Of a DNA stretch of 64,000 nt, positions 15,488 to 23,939 are shown one piece after another; within the stretch, counting starts at the first letter, position 1; each line of letters begins with the position of its first letter. Both the position numbers and the translations under genes were made by a program. Location of the stretch: positions 49,994 to 113,993 of IMG/VR virus record IMGVR_UViG_3300021091_005099, one strand, 5' to 3'. Under the pieces are notes generated by a model. The model was not told the DNA's origin, did not search any database, and saw nothing but the letters and a program-made list of their open reading frames with translations. The stretch comes from a virus.

Positions 15488-16933
15488 TTATCCTCCTTCG
15501 AATAGTGAACTGAAGTTGTTCTTGCCCTTGCCGCCACCAGTGGCTCTCTGCCATCTGGTGCCCCTTATGTCTGCCAGGAATGATGTGGCGGAACTGATCA
15601 ACTCCATTGGTTTTTCCGACTCAAACACCTCCTTCACGAACGTGTTGAAATACAGTATGTTTCTCGGAACGAAATCGCTCATCTGATCTGTGTTGTCCGA
15701 TTCCTTGATCTTTCTCCAGTGTTTGGCTTCCGGTTGGTGCTTGATCATTTCTATGTCATTCATGTCATTGGCAATCTGTACAGCTCTGATGTGATTGTAT
15801 ACGTTGTGTGCCATCATTAATATATAACTGAAACTATCCCAAGAAGTTTTGCCTTCTTTGTTGTTTTTATTTAGGTCACCTTCTCCATACCAGCAAACAT
15901 CTCCCATGTGTAATCGATTACCGATAGCACTCTTGAATGGGAATGGTATGGTGCTGCCTTTCAATCTTTTGTCATCTGGTGCTTTCTCCATGATATAACT
16001 CCATCTCTTGGGAGTGAATAGATTGTGTGTGTACACTAAGCCATTGGCTGTGCTTAGGAAAGCGGATGCTGAATCAAAACTAATCGTGACATCTGGATTT
16101 ACATGTTTTCTTAACTGTCTCTGTATCTGTGTTAAGAAACAAGCCCAATCCAGTTGTGATGTGCCCAGCACGTGTATCCAATTTTTCTTGTCCAATTTCT
16201 TCTCATCTCTCATTATGACCAATCTTTTTAACAAGACTTCCATGTCGCACATGTTGATGCCACCCATTGCCCATCCTTCAAACTCAAAATCTTTGATGGC
16301 ATCATACCATGTTTGTGCCGTTTCCCAATCATCTCCTTGTAATACGTTCAAAAATTTAGTTTGTCCCAATCTGTTCTTTTGGAAGAATTTGTTGTTATAG
16401 ATTGTGCCATTTAGAGTGTCTTGAAAACTCTTCAATCCTGTTTTTGGAGAGTTTAATTCATCCGCTGCCCAGGTTGGCACGTCCAGCGTCATAGACCAGT
16501 CAGCGGTTAATTCTAACCAATTTAGAATATTGCTTCTAACTTTATTGGCTTTGTTACCTTCGAAATCCTGCCAATCAAAATTAATAACTCCTCGGCCTAT
16601 CTGATACCCACCCGAATCACCCACTATGGTAGAAAATTTTCTGTCTCTCTGTATACACATACTGTCAGCCACAGGTGCTTTTTCCACGTCTAGACAAGCA
16701 TGTCCTGCTGAATATAAACCCACATCATAGGTAAAATAACCTTTCTCTGGATTAAGAAAGTTTAATCCCTCCACATCATTCTCAAAACCTTTAGGTATTC
16801 TTTCTTTAGATATGTGATCGCCTTTCGCTCTCTGCTTGCTGATGAAGGTGTTGTAGAAATTGGATATGGCCGGCAAGAATCGGGCAAAGTCCCTGTTCAA
16901 AGGCCCTAGATGTTCCTGCCTGTTATCTGGCAT
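15488..16933 (-). CDS. dpdA: tRNA-guanine-transglycosylase-like protein (DpdA candidate)
   Basis: A 481-residue TGT-superfamily protein. Visible landmarks are GDSGGYQIG (D106, for SDSGGFQ), LDVPTW (D151), FLNVLQGDDWE (for the IVQGG strand), GWAMGGI (for the GYAIGGL loop) and TISFDSAS (D287, candidate nucleophile). I do not see the CxCxxC zinc motif of bacterial Tgt. DpdA proteins are TGT paralogues that insert 7-deazaguanines into DNA. The ATG overlaps the gp45 clamp stop (TGATG), so synthesis is coupled to a replication protein. A tRNA-directed TGT cannot be excluded. Confidence 0.75.
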   Translation of the reverse strand: MPDNRQEHLGPLNRDFARFLPAISNFYNTFISKQRAKGDHISKERIPKGFENDVEGLNFLNPEKGYFTYDVGLYSAGHACLDVEKAPVADSMCIQRDRKFSTIVGDSGGYQIGRGVINFDWQDFEGNKANKVRSNILNWLELTADWSMTLDVPTWAADELNSPKTGLKSFQDTLNGTIYNNKFFQKNRLGQTKFLNVLQGDDWETAQTWYDAIKDFEFEGWAMGGINMCDMEVLLKRLVIMRDEKKLDKKNWIHVLGTSQLDWACFLTQIQRQLRKHVNPDVTISFDSASAFLSTANGLVYTHNLFTPKRWSYIMEKAPDDKRLKGSTIPFPFKSAIGNRLHMGDVCWYGEGDLNKNNKEGKTSWDSFSYILMMAHNVYNHIRAVQIANDMNDIEMIKHQPEAKHWRKIKESDNTDQMSDFVPRNILYFNTFVKEVFESEKPMELISSATSFLADIRGTRWQRATGGGKGKNNFSSLFEGG

Positions 16934-17670
16934 CACTGCGCCTGTGCTGGTATGATGTAACGATATACGCCAACTCCCGAATCCACTGTGACCTGCATTG
17001 CGCCCTCGTTGGAGAAATGCAAGGTTACCTTGGCGGAGTCGCTCAGTTTCAATATCTGGAGAACCTGCGCCACTGGCCAGCTCCAACCTTTATTGAGAGT
17101 GCCCTTGACACCTGTGGCGAAAGTGAATTCACCGCCATGAGATGCCTGATCACCAAACGTGAATATGAGGTTGCCGTTGTCGGTCCTCACCACGAAGGTG
17201 TTGTGTTCTGTGTTGGCGACAGATTGGAAGTTGAATCTCTGCACGCCCGCCACTGTGGGCTCGATCTCCACGTCCCACTTGACGCCTTTGAATTTGATAG
17301 TTTTCAGTTTCTCGTTGATGATCTCGGCGTTCATGAAACGATAATCGTTCTTGAAATCACCCTTCTCGTTCTCAAAGTGTATGCCCACAGGCACTTCGGC
17401 ATTGTTTCTTGTGCCTTTGATCACCGTGATGTGTGCCTTGTCCTTGTATTCGGGACATTTCAGATGTATGTCCAACTTGTTCAATTGTGGCATCCCAAAC
17501 GTGCCCGCCAATCCTGCCTGTGGCTGTTTGAATGTGCCTTGCAGTATCACTGACCGATCTTCGGCCATGGAATCTATCGCCGTTTCATCTGCTGTGCCTG
17601 TGATCTTGACCAGGTCTAGGAATCCTAAGCCGTACGTGTGCTTGACTATGTCTCTTAATATGTCTATCAT
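16933..17670 (-). CDS. 45: Sliding clamp gp45
   Basis: A 245-residue protein. The C-terminal VTLHFSNEGAMQVTVDSGVG and the whole beta-rich plan match T4-type gp45 (228 residues in T4). It forms the trimeric ring that tethers gp43, loaded by gp44/62, and in T4 also activates late transcription. It has a sigma70-type promoter upstream. The next gene, TGT-like, starts on its stop codon. Confidence 0.88.
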   Translation of the reverse strand: MIDILRDIVKHTYGLGFLDLVKITGTADETAIDSMAEDRSVILQGTFKQPQAGLAGTFGMPQLNKLDIHLKCPEYKDKAHITVIKGTRNNAEVPVGIHFENEKGDFKNDYRFMNAEIINEKLKTIKFKGVKWDVEIEPTVAGVQRFNFQSVANTEHNTFVVRTDNGNLIFTFGDQASHGGEFTFATGVKGTLNKGWSWPVAQVLQILKLSDSAKVTLHFSNEGAMQVTVDSGVGVYRYIIPAQAQ

Positions 17671-17700
17671 TTTTTGCCTGTTCTTAAAAGTTTATTTTGT

Positions 17701-17729
17701 ATTGTACAAGGTATTTAGAAAAAAATCAA
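17701..17729 (-). promoter_or_regulatory. Sigma70-type promoter for gp45
   Basis: Minus strand: -35 TTGATT (17724-17729), 17-nt spacer, -10 TACAAT (17701-17706). The predicted leader to the ATG at 17670 is about 24 nt. Confidence 0.6.
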
Positions 17730-17737
17730 GTGTTGAA

Positions 17738-18556
17738 TTATTTTTCCACAGGCACTTCTATGACTTGATATAACACAGGATTATCTTTACCAGGTTTCTT
17801 AAATATGGCATAGTTATTCCCTGGAGAGAATTGATCCATCTCTAACACGTCATATCCAGTTTCTTGGATGATTTTTGTCATGGCAGATTTAGTATTGTAA
17901 TTCCAATAGCCCCTTTTGGCCTCGTGAAGATCACGATCATATTCGCAATTGGCATAATGTATAAACACATAGCCACCTGGTAAGATAACTCTGGATATAT
18001 CTTTGAGATATTCTCTTATGTGTTCCTGCGTGAAAAATGTAAATGTGTCCCAACTGAAAACAAAATTCACTGCATTGTCCGGTATCTCATGGCATGCGGT
18101 TCTATCTGTGGTGTAAAACTTGATGTATTTGTGCTGCTGTGGATTGAACAATTTTTTAATTTTGCTGTGGCATTGCGGCAATATGTCCACATAGAAGTTT
18201 AATCTCCATGCCAAAAATAATCTACTAAATTTTCCGTATCCTGGCCCAATTTCTAAACTGTTGTATAGGGCAGAACTGGCCCCCATTTTAGAAAACTGTC
18301 CAATCTTGCTTTCAATTTTATCAAACAACAGTTTATCATTGAATCCCTCTCGTCTCTCGTGGCGCCACTCCATGTCCTTGGCATACCAGTCCTTGGTCTT
18401 GTCCAGTCTATCTATCTGATCTTGATTATTGATATCAACTGTGGTGGCCAACTCTTTCAATATTTTGAGATTATCATCGATTAATTTTTGAAAATCGTGT
18501 GATTTAATTTTTTCCAATTTCTCTATCAGCAACTTGATTTCTTCTATGCTTAACAT
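17738..18556 (-). CDS. SAM-dependent methyltransferase
   Basis: A 272-residue class I methyltransferase. SAM motif I is LEIGPGYGKFSR, followed by VNFVFSWDTFTFF and ILPGGYVFIHYANCEYD (motifs IV/V region). The first 90 residues are helical. Its stop lies 67 nt before gp45 and its start follows gp43 by 1 nt. AT content is higher than in the flanking replication genes. The substrate is unknown; sugar or small-molecule methylation is more likely than DNA, since no DNA-MTase catalytic motif (DPPY, PCQ) is seen. Confidence 0.8.
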   Translation of the reverse strand: MLSIEEIKLLIEKLEKIKSHDFQKLIDDNLKILKELATTVDINNQDQIDRLDKTKDWYAKDMEWRHERREGFNDKLLFDKIESKIGQFSKMGASSALYNSLEIGPGYGKFSRLFLAWRLNFYVDILPQCHSKIKKLFNPQQHKYIKFYTTDRTACHEIPDNAVNFVFSWDTFTFFTQEHIREYLKDISRVILPGGYVFIHYANCEYDRDLHEAKRGYWNYNTKSAMTKIIQETGYDVLEMDQFSPGNNYAIFKKPGKDNPVLYQVIEVPVEK

Positions 18557-18557
18557 G

Positions 18558-21224
18558 TCATGCCACCTCGAACAATCTGTTGAACGTGTTGCTGCTTTCT
18601 GTGGATCTCACGTCCCATTCCAGCACACCAATCAGATTATCAATCTTGCCATCCAGCACACTCTGTTCCATGCCATCGGAATCAAACGGCAGTTGTTTGA
18701 ACCATTCCGGCAACCTCTGCTCATCCACTGGATATGCTATAGACGTGTATCCAAGGGGATTATTTCTTAATTTGCACACTATCACCTTGGCTCCATCCGT
18801 GATTGGCAGGCTGTATCTGTCGCCATACATGTCTCTGCAGATGTTCCAGTTGATCGAAGCTCTCACATGGCCAGGCATGTTGGCCTTGCCTTTCTTCTTC
18901 TCCTCTTCGTGATATTCTGTCACATTGTTGGCACGCTTGGGAGATCCTTTTTCCCAGCCCGGCCTGGATTTGAATTCACCCCGGAACTGCTTGATTCGAT
19001 CTAGCACTTCTGCCTCAGTTTTGCCTATCAGCACCAGATACAGTATGTCGCTCAAGAAGTCCTGTACGAATACCGGAGTGTCAGAACGCTTGAGGTCCAG
19101 ACCCATCGCTTTGACCTTACCTTCCTTGCCTGCCGTGTCCACACGCTCGCCCTCCTTGTCAAAATACAAGAGAGCGTATCTTTTTTTGGTTATGAACAGT
19201 CCCTTGCTGGCCACCAGTTCTCGGCCTGCACGTATCACGTCACCGCGGGTCTTGGGACAATGGAACGCTCGAGTCATGAATGCTGTGAATGTGCCATTGA
19301 CCTCTTCTGCTATCTTGTCATACAGGGCGATCACACTTTCCTTGTTCCACTGTATTTTTGCAGATTTTATATCATCCTGCAGCGTGGCGTAGGCCGAGAA
19401 ATACACGGAGTCAGTGTCACCGTAGATCACGCTCTCGCCCACGTGATCATATTTTCCTGCAATGATCTCGTTGGCCTTGGCAGCCATGTGTTGCGTGATG
19501 CATCTGCCGGTCAACGTCACTGATTGGCCTATGCGCATGTCAAAGAAGCGGCAGCCCGGATTCAATATCGCGCCATACAGCGAGTTTAGATTGATTTTTT
19601 TGACCAGCTGCCTCTTGTCCCAGAATTCTCTCTCTATTTCATTTTCTCCGCACTCGGACATCTTGTGCTGCATGTCTTTCCTCTCAGCATACCATTTCTT
19701 TAAAAGTCCAGGTATGACTCCTTCGAACTCATAGGTGAATATTGTTCCGTTGGCAGATATCATCCACTGCCTGTTGCCGTCGAACACAAGATCATGCAGC
19801 TGAGCTGCGCTCATCCTCACGCTGGTTCCATCCTCCCAATCAACAATCAATTCGGTGCCTTTGTCCTTGTCCATCACTGCTTGATATTCCCAACAACCAA
19901 ATTGTCCTTCCCATGCAGTGGCGAAGGACTTGCCTTGGTGCTTGGCCCTGTTTATCTCCGCTGATGTGATCACAGGACGTATCTGTCCCACTATTGTTTC
20001 CGGACCCATGTTCAGCGCTCGGATCACGGATGGATACAGCGAGTTGATGTCCACGGAGCCAATCCAGTCGTGTATGCCTTTCTTGGGATAAGCCACATAG
20101 GCCCCCGCCGCTGATTCAACAGGTGCTGACTCATCTCTCTTTGCCCTGCCAGGCACTATCATGCCCCTGCGATGTGCCTCGTTGATAATGGCCTGCTCAG
20201 TAACCGCCACTGCTCCCATGGTAGTGTCCAGCAACACAGTGTTTTGGTGTGCTATCTCATTGGCCAACTCAATAAATTTTAATTTCTTTTCCAATTTTGC
20301 CAACAGGTCGCAGTCCTGCCTGTTGTACTCTATGAACATGCCAAAGTCATTGTTGTACAGCTGGTCCAGCGATCCTTCATACACTGTCTTCTTCTCGTCC
20401 AATTCCCATTCACCTATGGCGTCCAGGCGGTAGCTGTGCCGCTCCTCGTAGGTGTATTTTCTATATAGTTCCAATAGGTCCAGATGCACTCTTCCAGTCA
20501 AATCATAACTGATCTGTTCCCTGCCAAATTTTTCAAATGTCCTCTTCTTAGGTTTTTCTCCCCAAAAACACAGTCTTCTTGTGTCATCGGAGCTCAATAC
20601 CTTCTGTATCCTGCCTACGACATAGGGTAGGTCATATCCTTCTGAGTTCCAGCCACTGATGACATCTCCCTCGTCCACCAGCGTGAGAAATGCGTCCAGC
20701 ATGTCTTTTTCTTTCTCGAACAGCATCACGTTGCTGAATCTCTCCACCTGCAGCCTGGCATCTGCCATGCTCAATTCCTTGGGCGGCACAGCAAACGTGA
20801 CCAGCTGATCGGTCCAGTTGAGATAACAGGTTATGGCGGTGATGGGCATGAATGGATCATCGGTGGTGGAATAGCCGCGTTGCGGGTCAAAGTCCACTTC
20901 GATATCAAAGAACACCACGTTGAGCTTGGGAGCATCCTTGCCCAGATAATTCTCCTCCAGGCAGCGGAACACAGGATTGATGTCCTGTTCAAACAATTTC
21001 TTGTTGCTCCTGATCTTCTGTTCTTTTATGAACTCCTTGAACGTGCTGCAGGTGACCTTCTGCAGTGTCTCTCCGTGTATGCTCCTGTGCTTGCCTCGGG
21101 CATCGGGATAGTAAAAAACATATCTTGCATCATAGTCAACGAACCGTCTCTGTCCATTGGGATCTCGCTCAACGACAAAAACTTTGTCGTCGTCTCTCCT
21201 GTAGAATGCGTCTATGTAGCTCAT
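18558..21224 (-). CDS. 43: DNA polymerase gp43 (B family)
   Basis: An 888-residue replicative polymerase, close to T4 gp43 (898). The 3'-5' exonuclease motif I is FFDIEVDF, then VISGWNSEGYDLPYV; polymerase motifs are DINSLYPSVI (A), KINLNSLYGAI (B) and IYGDTDSVYF (C). All catalytic acidic residues are visible. It is overlapped by a small membrane-protein gene upstream. Confidence 0.97.
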   Translation of the reverse strand: MSYIDAFYRRDDDKVFVVERDPNGQRRFVDYDARYVFYYPDARGKHRSIHGETLQKVTCSTFKEFIKEQKIRSNKKLFEQDINPVFRCLEENYLGKDAPKLNVVFFDIEVDFDPQRGYSTTDDPFMPITAITCYLNWTDQLVTFAVPPKELSMADARLQVERFSNVMLFEKEKDMLDAFLTLVDEGDVISGWNSEGYDLPYVVGRIQKVLSSDDTRRLCFWGEKPKKRTFEKFGREQISYDLTGRVHLDLLELYRKYTYEERHSYRLDAIGEWELDEKKTVYEGSLDQLYNNDFGMFIEYNRQDCDLLAKLEKKLKFIELANEIAHQNTVLLDTTMGAVAVTEQAIINEAHRRGMIVPGRAKRDESAPVESAAGAYVAYPKKGIHDWIGSVDINSLYPSVIRALNMGPETIVGQIRPVITSAEINRAKHQGKSFATAWEGQFGCWEYQAVMDKDKGTELIVDWEDGTSVRMSAAQLHDLVFDGNRQWMISANGTIFTYEFEGVIPGLLKKWYAERKDMQHKMSECGENEIEREFWDKRQLVKKINLNSLYGAILNPGCRFFDMRIGQSVTLTGRCITQHMAAKANEIIAGKYDHVGESVIYGDTDSVYFSAYATLQDDIKSAKIQWNKESVIALYDKIAEEVNGTFTAFMTRAFHCPKTRGDVIRAGRELVASKGLFITKKRYALLYFDKEGERVDTAGKEGKVKAMGLDLKRSDTPVFVQDFLSDILYLVLIGKTEAEVLDRIKQFRGEFKSRPGWEKGSPKRANNVTEYHEEEKKKGKANMPGHVRASINWNICRDMYGDRYSLPITDGAKVIVCKLRNNPLGYTSIAYPVDEQRLPEWFKQLPFDSDGMEQSVLDGKIDNLIGVLEWDVRSTESSNTFNRLFEVA

Positions 21225-21502
21225 TTAAAAAATACCAGGTAATTGCCGATACAGTTCATCACAGTGAACCAGCCGGCCAAAGTAGTTATCCATAGGTTCC
21301 TCCTGCGATAGGCCGAATAGGTCATGGTGGAAGAACCGATCAGGTAAAGGGGAAACACAATCCACATCTTTGGATGTGGGCTGGTGAAAGTGAGAGCGAG
21401 AGATCCAAATATGGTGAATATCACACTAATCAGCTCAAAATAAAAAGCCACGCGATCAGTGCGGTAGCTCTGTGTCCAAAATTCGGCTATGAAGGCATGC
21501 AC
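21221..21502 (-). CDS. Small membrane protein
   Basis: A 93-residue protein with about three hydrophobic helices. The start codon is GTG at 21502, overlapping the upstream stop (TAGTG); no suitable ATG exists until well inside the first helices. It overlaps gp43 by 4 nt. The function is unknown. Confidence 0.65.
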   Translation of the reverse strand: MHAFIAEFWTQSYRTDRVAFYFELISVIFTIFGSLALTFTSPHPKMWIVFPLYLIGSSTMTYSAYRRRNLWITTLAGWFTVMNCIGNYLVFFK

Positions 21503-21759
21503 TAGATCTTGCCTGCTGCTGCCAATATCGAATCCAACAGGTCCATGTCATCGGCCACAGATTTATAATTGTCTTTGTGGGCGATCGCGATGGCCTTGTT
21601 CAGCATGGCTGGCTTGAGTTCCAATTCTTCAGCCAGTGCTTTCACTGTGTCTCGCAGTCCTGCTTTGAGATCATCTACCTCTCCCAACACCTGTGATCCT
21701 TCTTTGATCAGTTGTATCAGCTTGGTTTTTTCTGCTTCATTGAAATTTCTTCCTGACAT
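21502..21759 (-). CDS. dsbA: DsbA-like small dsDNA-binding protein
   Basis: An 85-residue helical protein. LIQLIKEGSQVLGEVDDLK followed by DTVKALAEEL and LNKAIAIAHK resembles T4 DsbA, a dsDNA-binding protein encoded near rnh and 33 in T4 and tied to late promoters. A strong sigma70-type promoter and AAGGAG precede it, so it heads the unit leading into gp43. Confidence 0.65.
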   Translation of the reverse strand: MSGRNFNEAEKTKLIQLIKEGSQVLGEVDDLKAGLRDTVKALAEELELKPAMLNKAIAIAHKDNYKSVADDMDLLDSILAAAGKI

Positions 21760-21778
21760 ATTATCTCCTTTTTTATGT

Positions 21779-21807
21779 ATTATATTATTCTTTATATTTT
21801 AGATCAA
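21779..21807 (-). promoter_or_regulatory. Strong sigma70-type promoter for DsbA-like/gp43 unit
   Basis: Minus strand: -35 TTGATC (21802-21807), 17-nt spacer, -10 TATAAT (21779-21784). The short leader of about 12 nt contains AAGGAG (21765-21770). Confidence 0.7.
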
Positions 21808-21812
21808 TGGAT

Positions 21813-22850
21813 TTATATTTTACCATGATCTAGAACAAAATTATTAATTTCATCAATAACCTTGTGTTCAATACCTCTAAATCCATGATAACCCACAGAA
21901 AAATGCGGACATCCTTGATCTATTCCTCCATTAAGTTCTGCATATCTTGTCGATGTACTATTTGTATCATTAATAATTTTTTTAGCTATTTCGGGGTGTG
22001 TTCCGTTATTAGGATCTTCTGCGTGTTGAATAATCAGCAATGGTTTAGCCATTTTTATGAGAAAATATTTCATTTCATCTAGTCCTAATTCACGCCATCT
22101 ACTTTTCCAATACGGATTTAGAAATATTATTCCTCTATAGAGATGATTATATTGGTTGACGTCGTGTATCATTGATATAATATTTGCACCTGTACAATGC
22201 CCCATTAGCCATAACTGCGTGTTACTTAAACTTTTTATGTGCTCTAATATCTTTTCAACATCTGTTATGAAAGTATGTGTTTCAAATAAAATTTTATTAT
22301 TTGAAAGTAAATCTTTTTTTATTTTTGCATGATGTTGAATATAAAATTCTCTAGCTTTTGTGAACCACTGTTTTTGAATATAAAATTTTTTGAACCATAT
22401 TTTACTTTTTAAATTTTTTGTTGCATTTATACTGCTGTTGTAATAATCTAAAGGATCATCTGGATGCAAGCTCATTCTTACCTGCCAGGCGTGCTCTAAT
22501 GGATGATCTGGGTCGATGATAATAAGATTTAATTTTTTTGCAATACAATATTCAAAGAAAGGCATAATTAAACCATTTGGTATGTCGTTAGAGTCTATAA
22601 CATAATATTTGCCATCTCCTCCAAGAATAGATACTATTGTATCTGTAGCATCTTTGTGTAATAATGAAATAAGTTTGTATTTGTTGCCGTTGATATTATG
22701 ATATGATATTTTCAAGCCATAATGTTTTTTTAAATTTTCAATATCGTTTTCTGTTACTTGATGTCCATGCTCAACAGGATCTCCGGGCAAACCATATTCT
22801 CCCCAACCTCTAGGGTTTACTATATCTAAATCAAGCAATCTAGAAGTCAT
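21813..22850 (-). CDS. Alpha/beta-hydrolase-fold protein with Cys at nucleophile position
   Basis: A 345-residue AT-rich gene. LWLMGHCTGANI forms the nucleophile elbow with Cys in place of Ser (GHCTG), LLIIQHAEDPNN supplies an acid, and CPHFSVGYHGF a His. Dienelactone hydrolases also use Cys. The ATG at 22850 is preferred because a promoter-like TATACT lies 6 nt upstream; an in-frame TTG at 22913 overlaps the preceding gene. It looks like a recently gained accessory gene. The substrate is unknown. Confidence 0.7.
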   Translation of the reverse strand: MTSRLLDLDIVNPRGWGEYGLPGDPVEHGHQVTENDIENLKKHYGLKISYHNINGNKYKLISLLHKDATDTIVSILGGDGKYYVIDSNDIPNGLIMPFFEYCIAKKLNLIIIDPDHPLEHAWQVRMSLHPDDPLDYYNSSINATKNLKSKIWFKKFYIQKQWFTKAREFYIQHHAKIKKDLLSNNKILFETHTFITDVEKILEHIKSLSNTQLWLMGHCTGANIISMIHDVNQYNHLYRGIIFLNPYWKSRWRELGLDEMKYFLIKMAKPLLIIQHAEDPNNGTHPEIAKKIINDTNSTSTRYAELNGGIDQGCPHFSVGYHGFRGIEHKVIDEINNFVLDHGKI

Positions 22851-22856
22851 ACAAAT

Positions 22857-22885
22857 AGTATATATTCTGTACAGGTGATACGCAA
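22857..22885 (-). promoter_or_regulatory. Possible sigma70-type promoter, leaderless start at 22850
   Basis: Minus strand: -35 TTGCGT (22880-22885), 17-nt spacer, -10 TATACT (22857-22862). The predicted start point coincides with the ATG. The -35 is weak. Confidence 0.4.
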
Positions 22886-23272
22886 TTATTTCTTGTTTTT
22901 TACTTTGGTCCAACAGGATTCAAACCAGATTTTTAAATTACCCTGTATCGCTTCTGGTAGAATTAACTTCCCTGATGTATTGCAATACCTTATGTTTTCT
23001 AGCACAGCCTTTATTGCTTCATTTTTTCTACCTTTTTTATTCTTTGATTCCAATTTAGGATTGGGATTTGCTGGTGAAGGTCTTTGGCCGTCCATGTCTT
23101 CGCCCATGAGGTGCACGGGGTCTTTCACGAAACTTTTTAATTTTCTCAATCCCCTCGAACCTGCGCTTACAGGCTTGCTGAGTTGGATATCAACATCCAC
23201 GTGACCATGATCCTTAAGACGTGACATGTCATCAAGATATTGCTTGTATGAAAAGATCGGTATTCCTATCAT
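22886..23272 (-). CDS. Conserved hypothetical protein
   Basis: A 128-residue basic protein with a Pro/Lys-rich middle (RPSPANPNPKLESKNKKGRK) and a C-terminal helix with two Cys and Trp residues. An AATAAATA late-type element lies 7 nt before the ATG. The function is unknown. Confidence 0.65.
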   Translation of the reverse strand: MIGIPIFSYKQYLDDMSRLKDHGHVDVDIQLSKPVSAGSRGLRKLKSFVKDPVHLMGEDMDGQRPSPANPNPKLESKNKKGRKNEAIKAVLENIRYCNTSGKLILPEAIQGNLKIWFESCWTKVKNKK

Positions 23273-23279
23273 GCTTTTA

Positions 23280-23287
23280 TATTTATT
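23280..23287 (-). promoter_or_regulatory. Late promoter AATAAATA, 7 nt before ATG 23272
   Basis: It matches the T4-like late -10 element NATAAATA. With T4 geometry the start point falls near 23274, about 2 nt before the ATG. Confidence 0.6.
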
Positions 23288-23921
23288 GCCACAGCACCAT
23301 CTTGAAACGTTCTTTCTCTATGCCAAAGAACTCGGTTTTCCATGCGCTCTGCTCAAAGAAGCCCAGGTGATGCCATTCATTTTTCCTAGCGATCATCTCA
23401 GCGGCGGATGTGTCCCAATCCACTGACAGTAAAAATTTCTCCACATTTCGTCGTTTTTCGGATATCTCCTCGTAGCTGAAGCCATCATATTCCCAGTGCA
23501 GCAGCTCGAAAACATTGCCCGATGTGTCCACGTAGTCAACGCTGATGTCCATGCCCCATTTGGGACGCATCTTGATTATCTTGTAGATCAGGTGATTGTT
23601 CAGCGCCCAGTTCTGCAGTTGCGCCAGCGCTTCGCCGACGTAGCCTTTCCTCTCAAATAAAAGGGCATGATTGATGTGCGCGCCTGAGACAGAATTTTCC
23701 TCGTCCACGAACCAATCATATTTCAAAGCAAAGTGGTTGGGGCGATGCCAGCGACCTGCCTGTCCATTGGCCTCAGCGTAACATCTCTCCAGCTTAGTGA
23801 GGTCGTAGCCATTTTGGTCAAACAATTCGGTCTGCTCAACGCCGGGCACAGAGATCTGACTTATGGGTTTTCTGAAATAAGGGTCAGGATTGAATTTGTG
23901 ATGTGTTGGTGCCAGTTTCAT
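23283..23921 (-). CDS. Conserved hypothetical protein
   Basis: A 212-residue soluble protein rich in Trp, Asp and Tyr, containing GMDISVDYVDTSGNVFELLH and WDTSAAEMIARKNEWH. No catalytic family is recognised. It is preceded by an AATAAATA late-type element, so late expression and a virion or assembly role are plausible. Confidence 0.7.
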   Translation of the reverse strand: MKLAPTHHKFNPDPYFRKPISQISVPGVEQTELFDQNGYDLTKLERCYAEANGQAGRWHRPNHFALKYDWFVDEENSVSGAHINHALLFERKGYVGEALAQLQNWALNNHLIYKIIKMRPKWGMDISVDYVDTSGNVFELLHWEYDGFSYEEISEKRRNVEKFLLSVDWDTSAAEMIARKNEWHHLGFFEQSAWKTEFFGIEKERFKMVLWQ

Positions 23922-23928
23922 GCACCGT

Positions 23929-23936
23929 TATTTATT
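23929..23936 (-). promoter_or_regulatory. Late promoter AATAAATA, 7 nt before ATG 23921
   Basis: The predicted start point near 23923 gives a leader of about 2 nt and no ribosome-binding sequence. Confidence 0.65.
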
Positions 23937-23939
23937 TGA

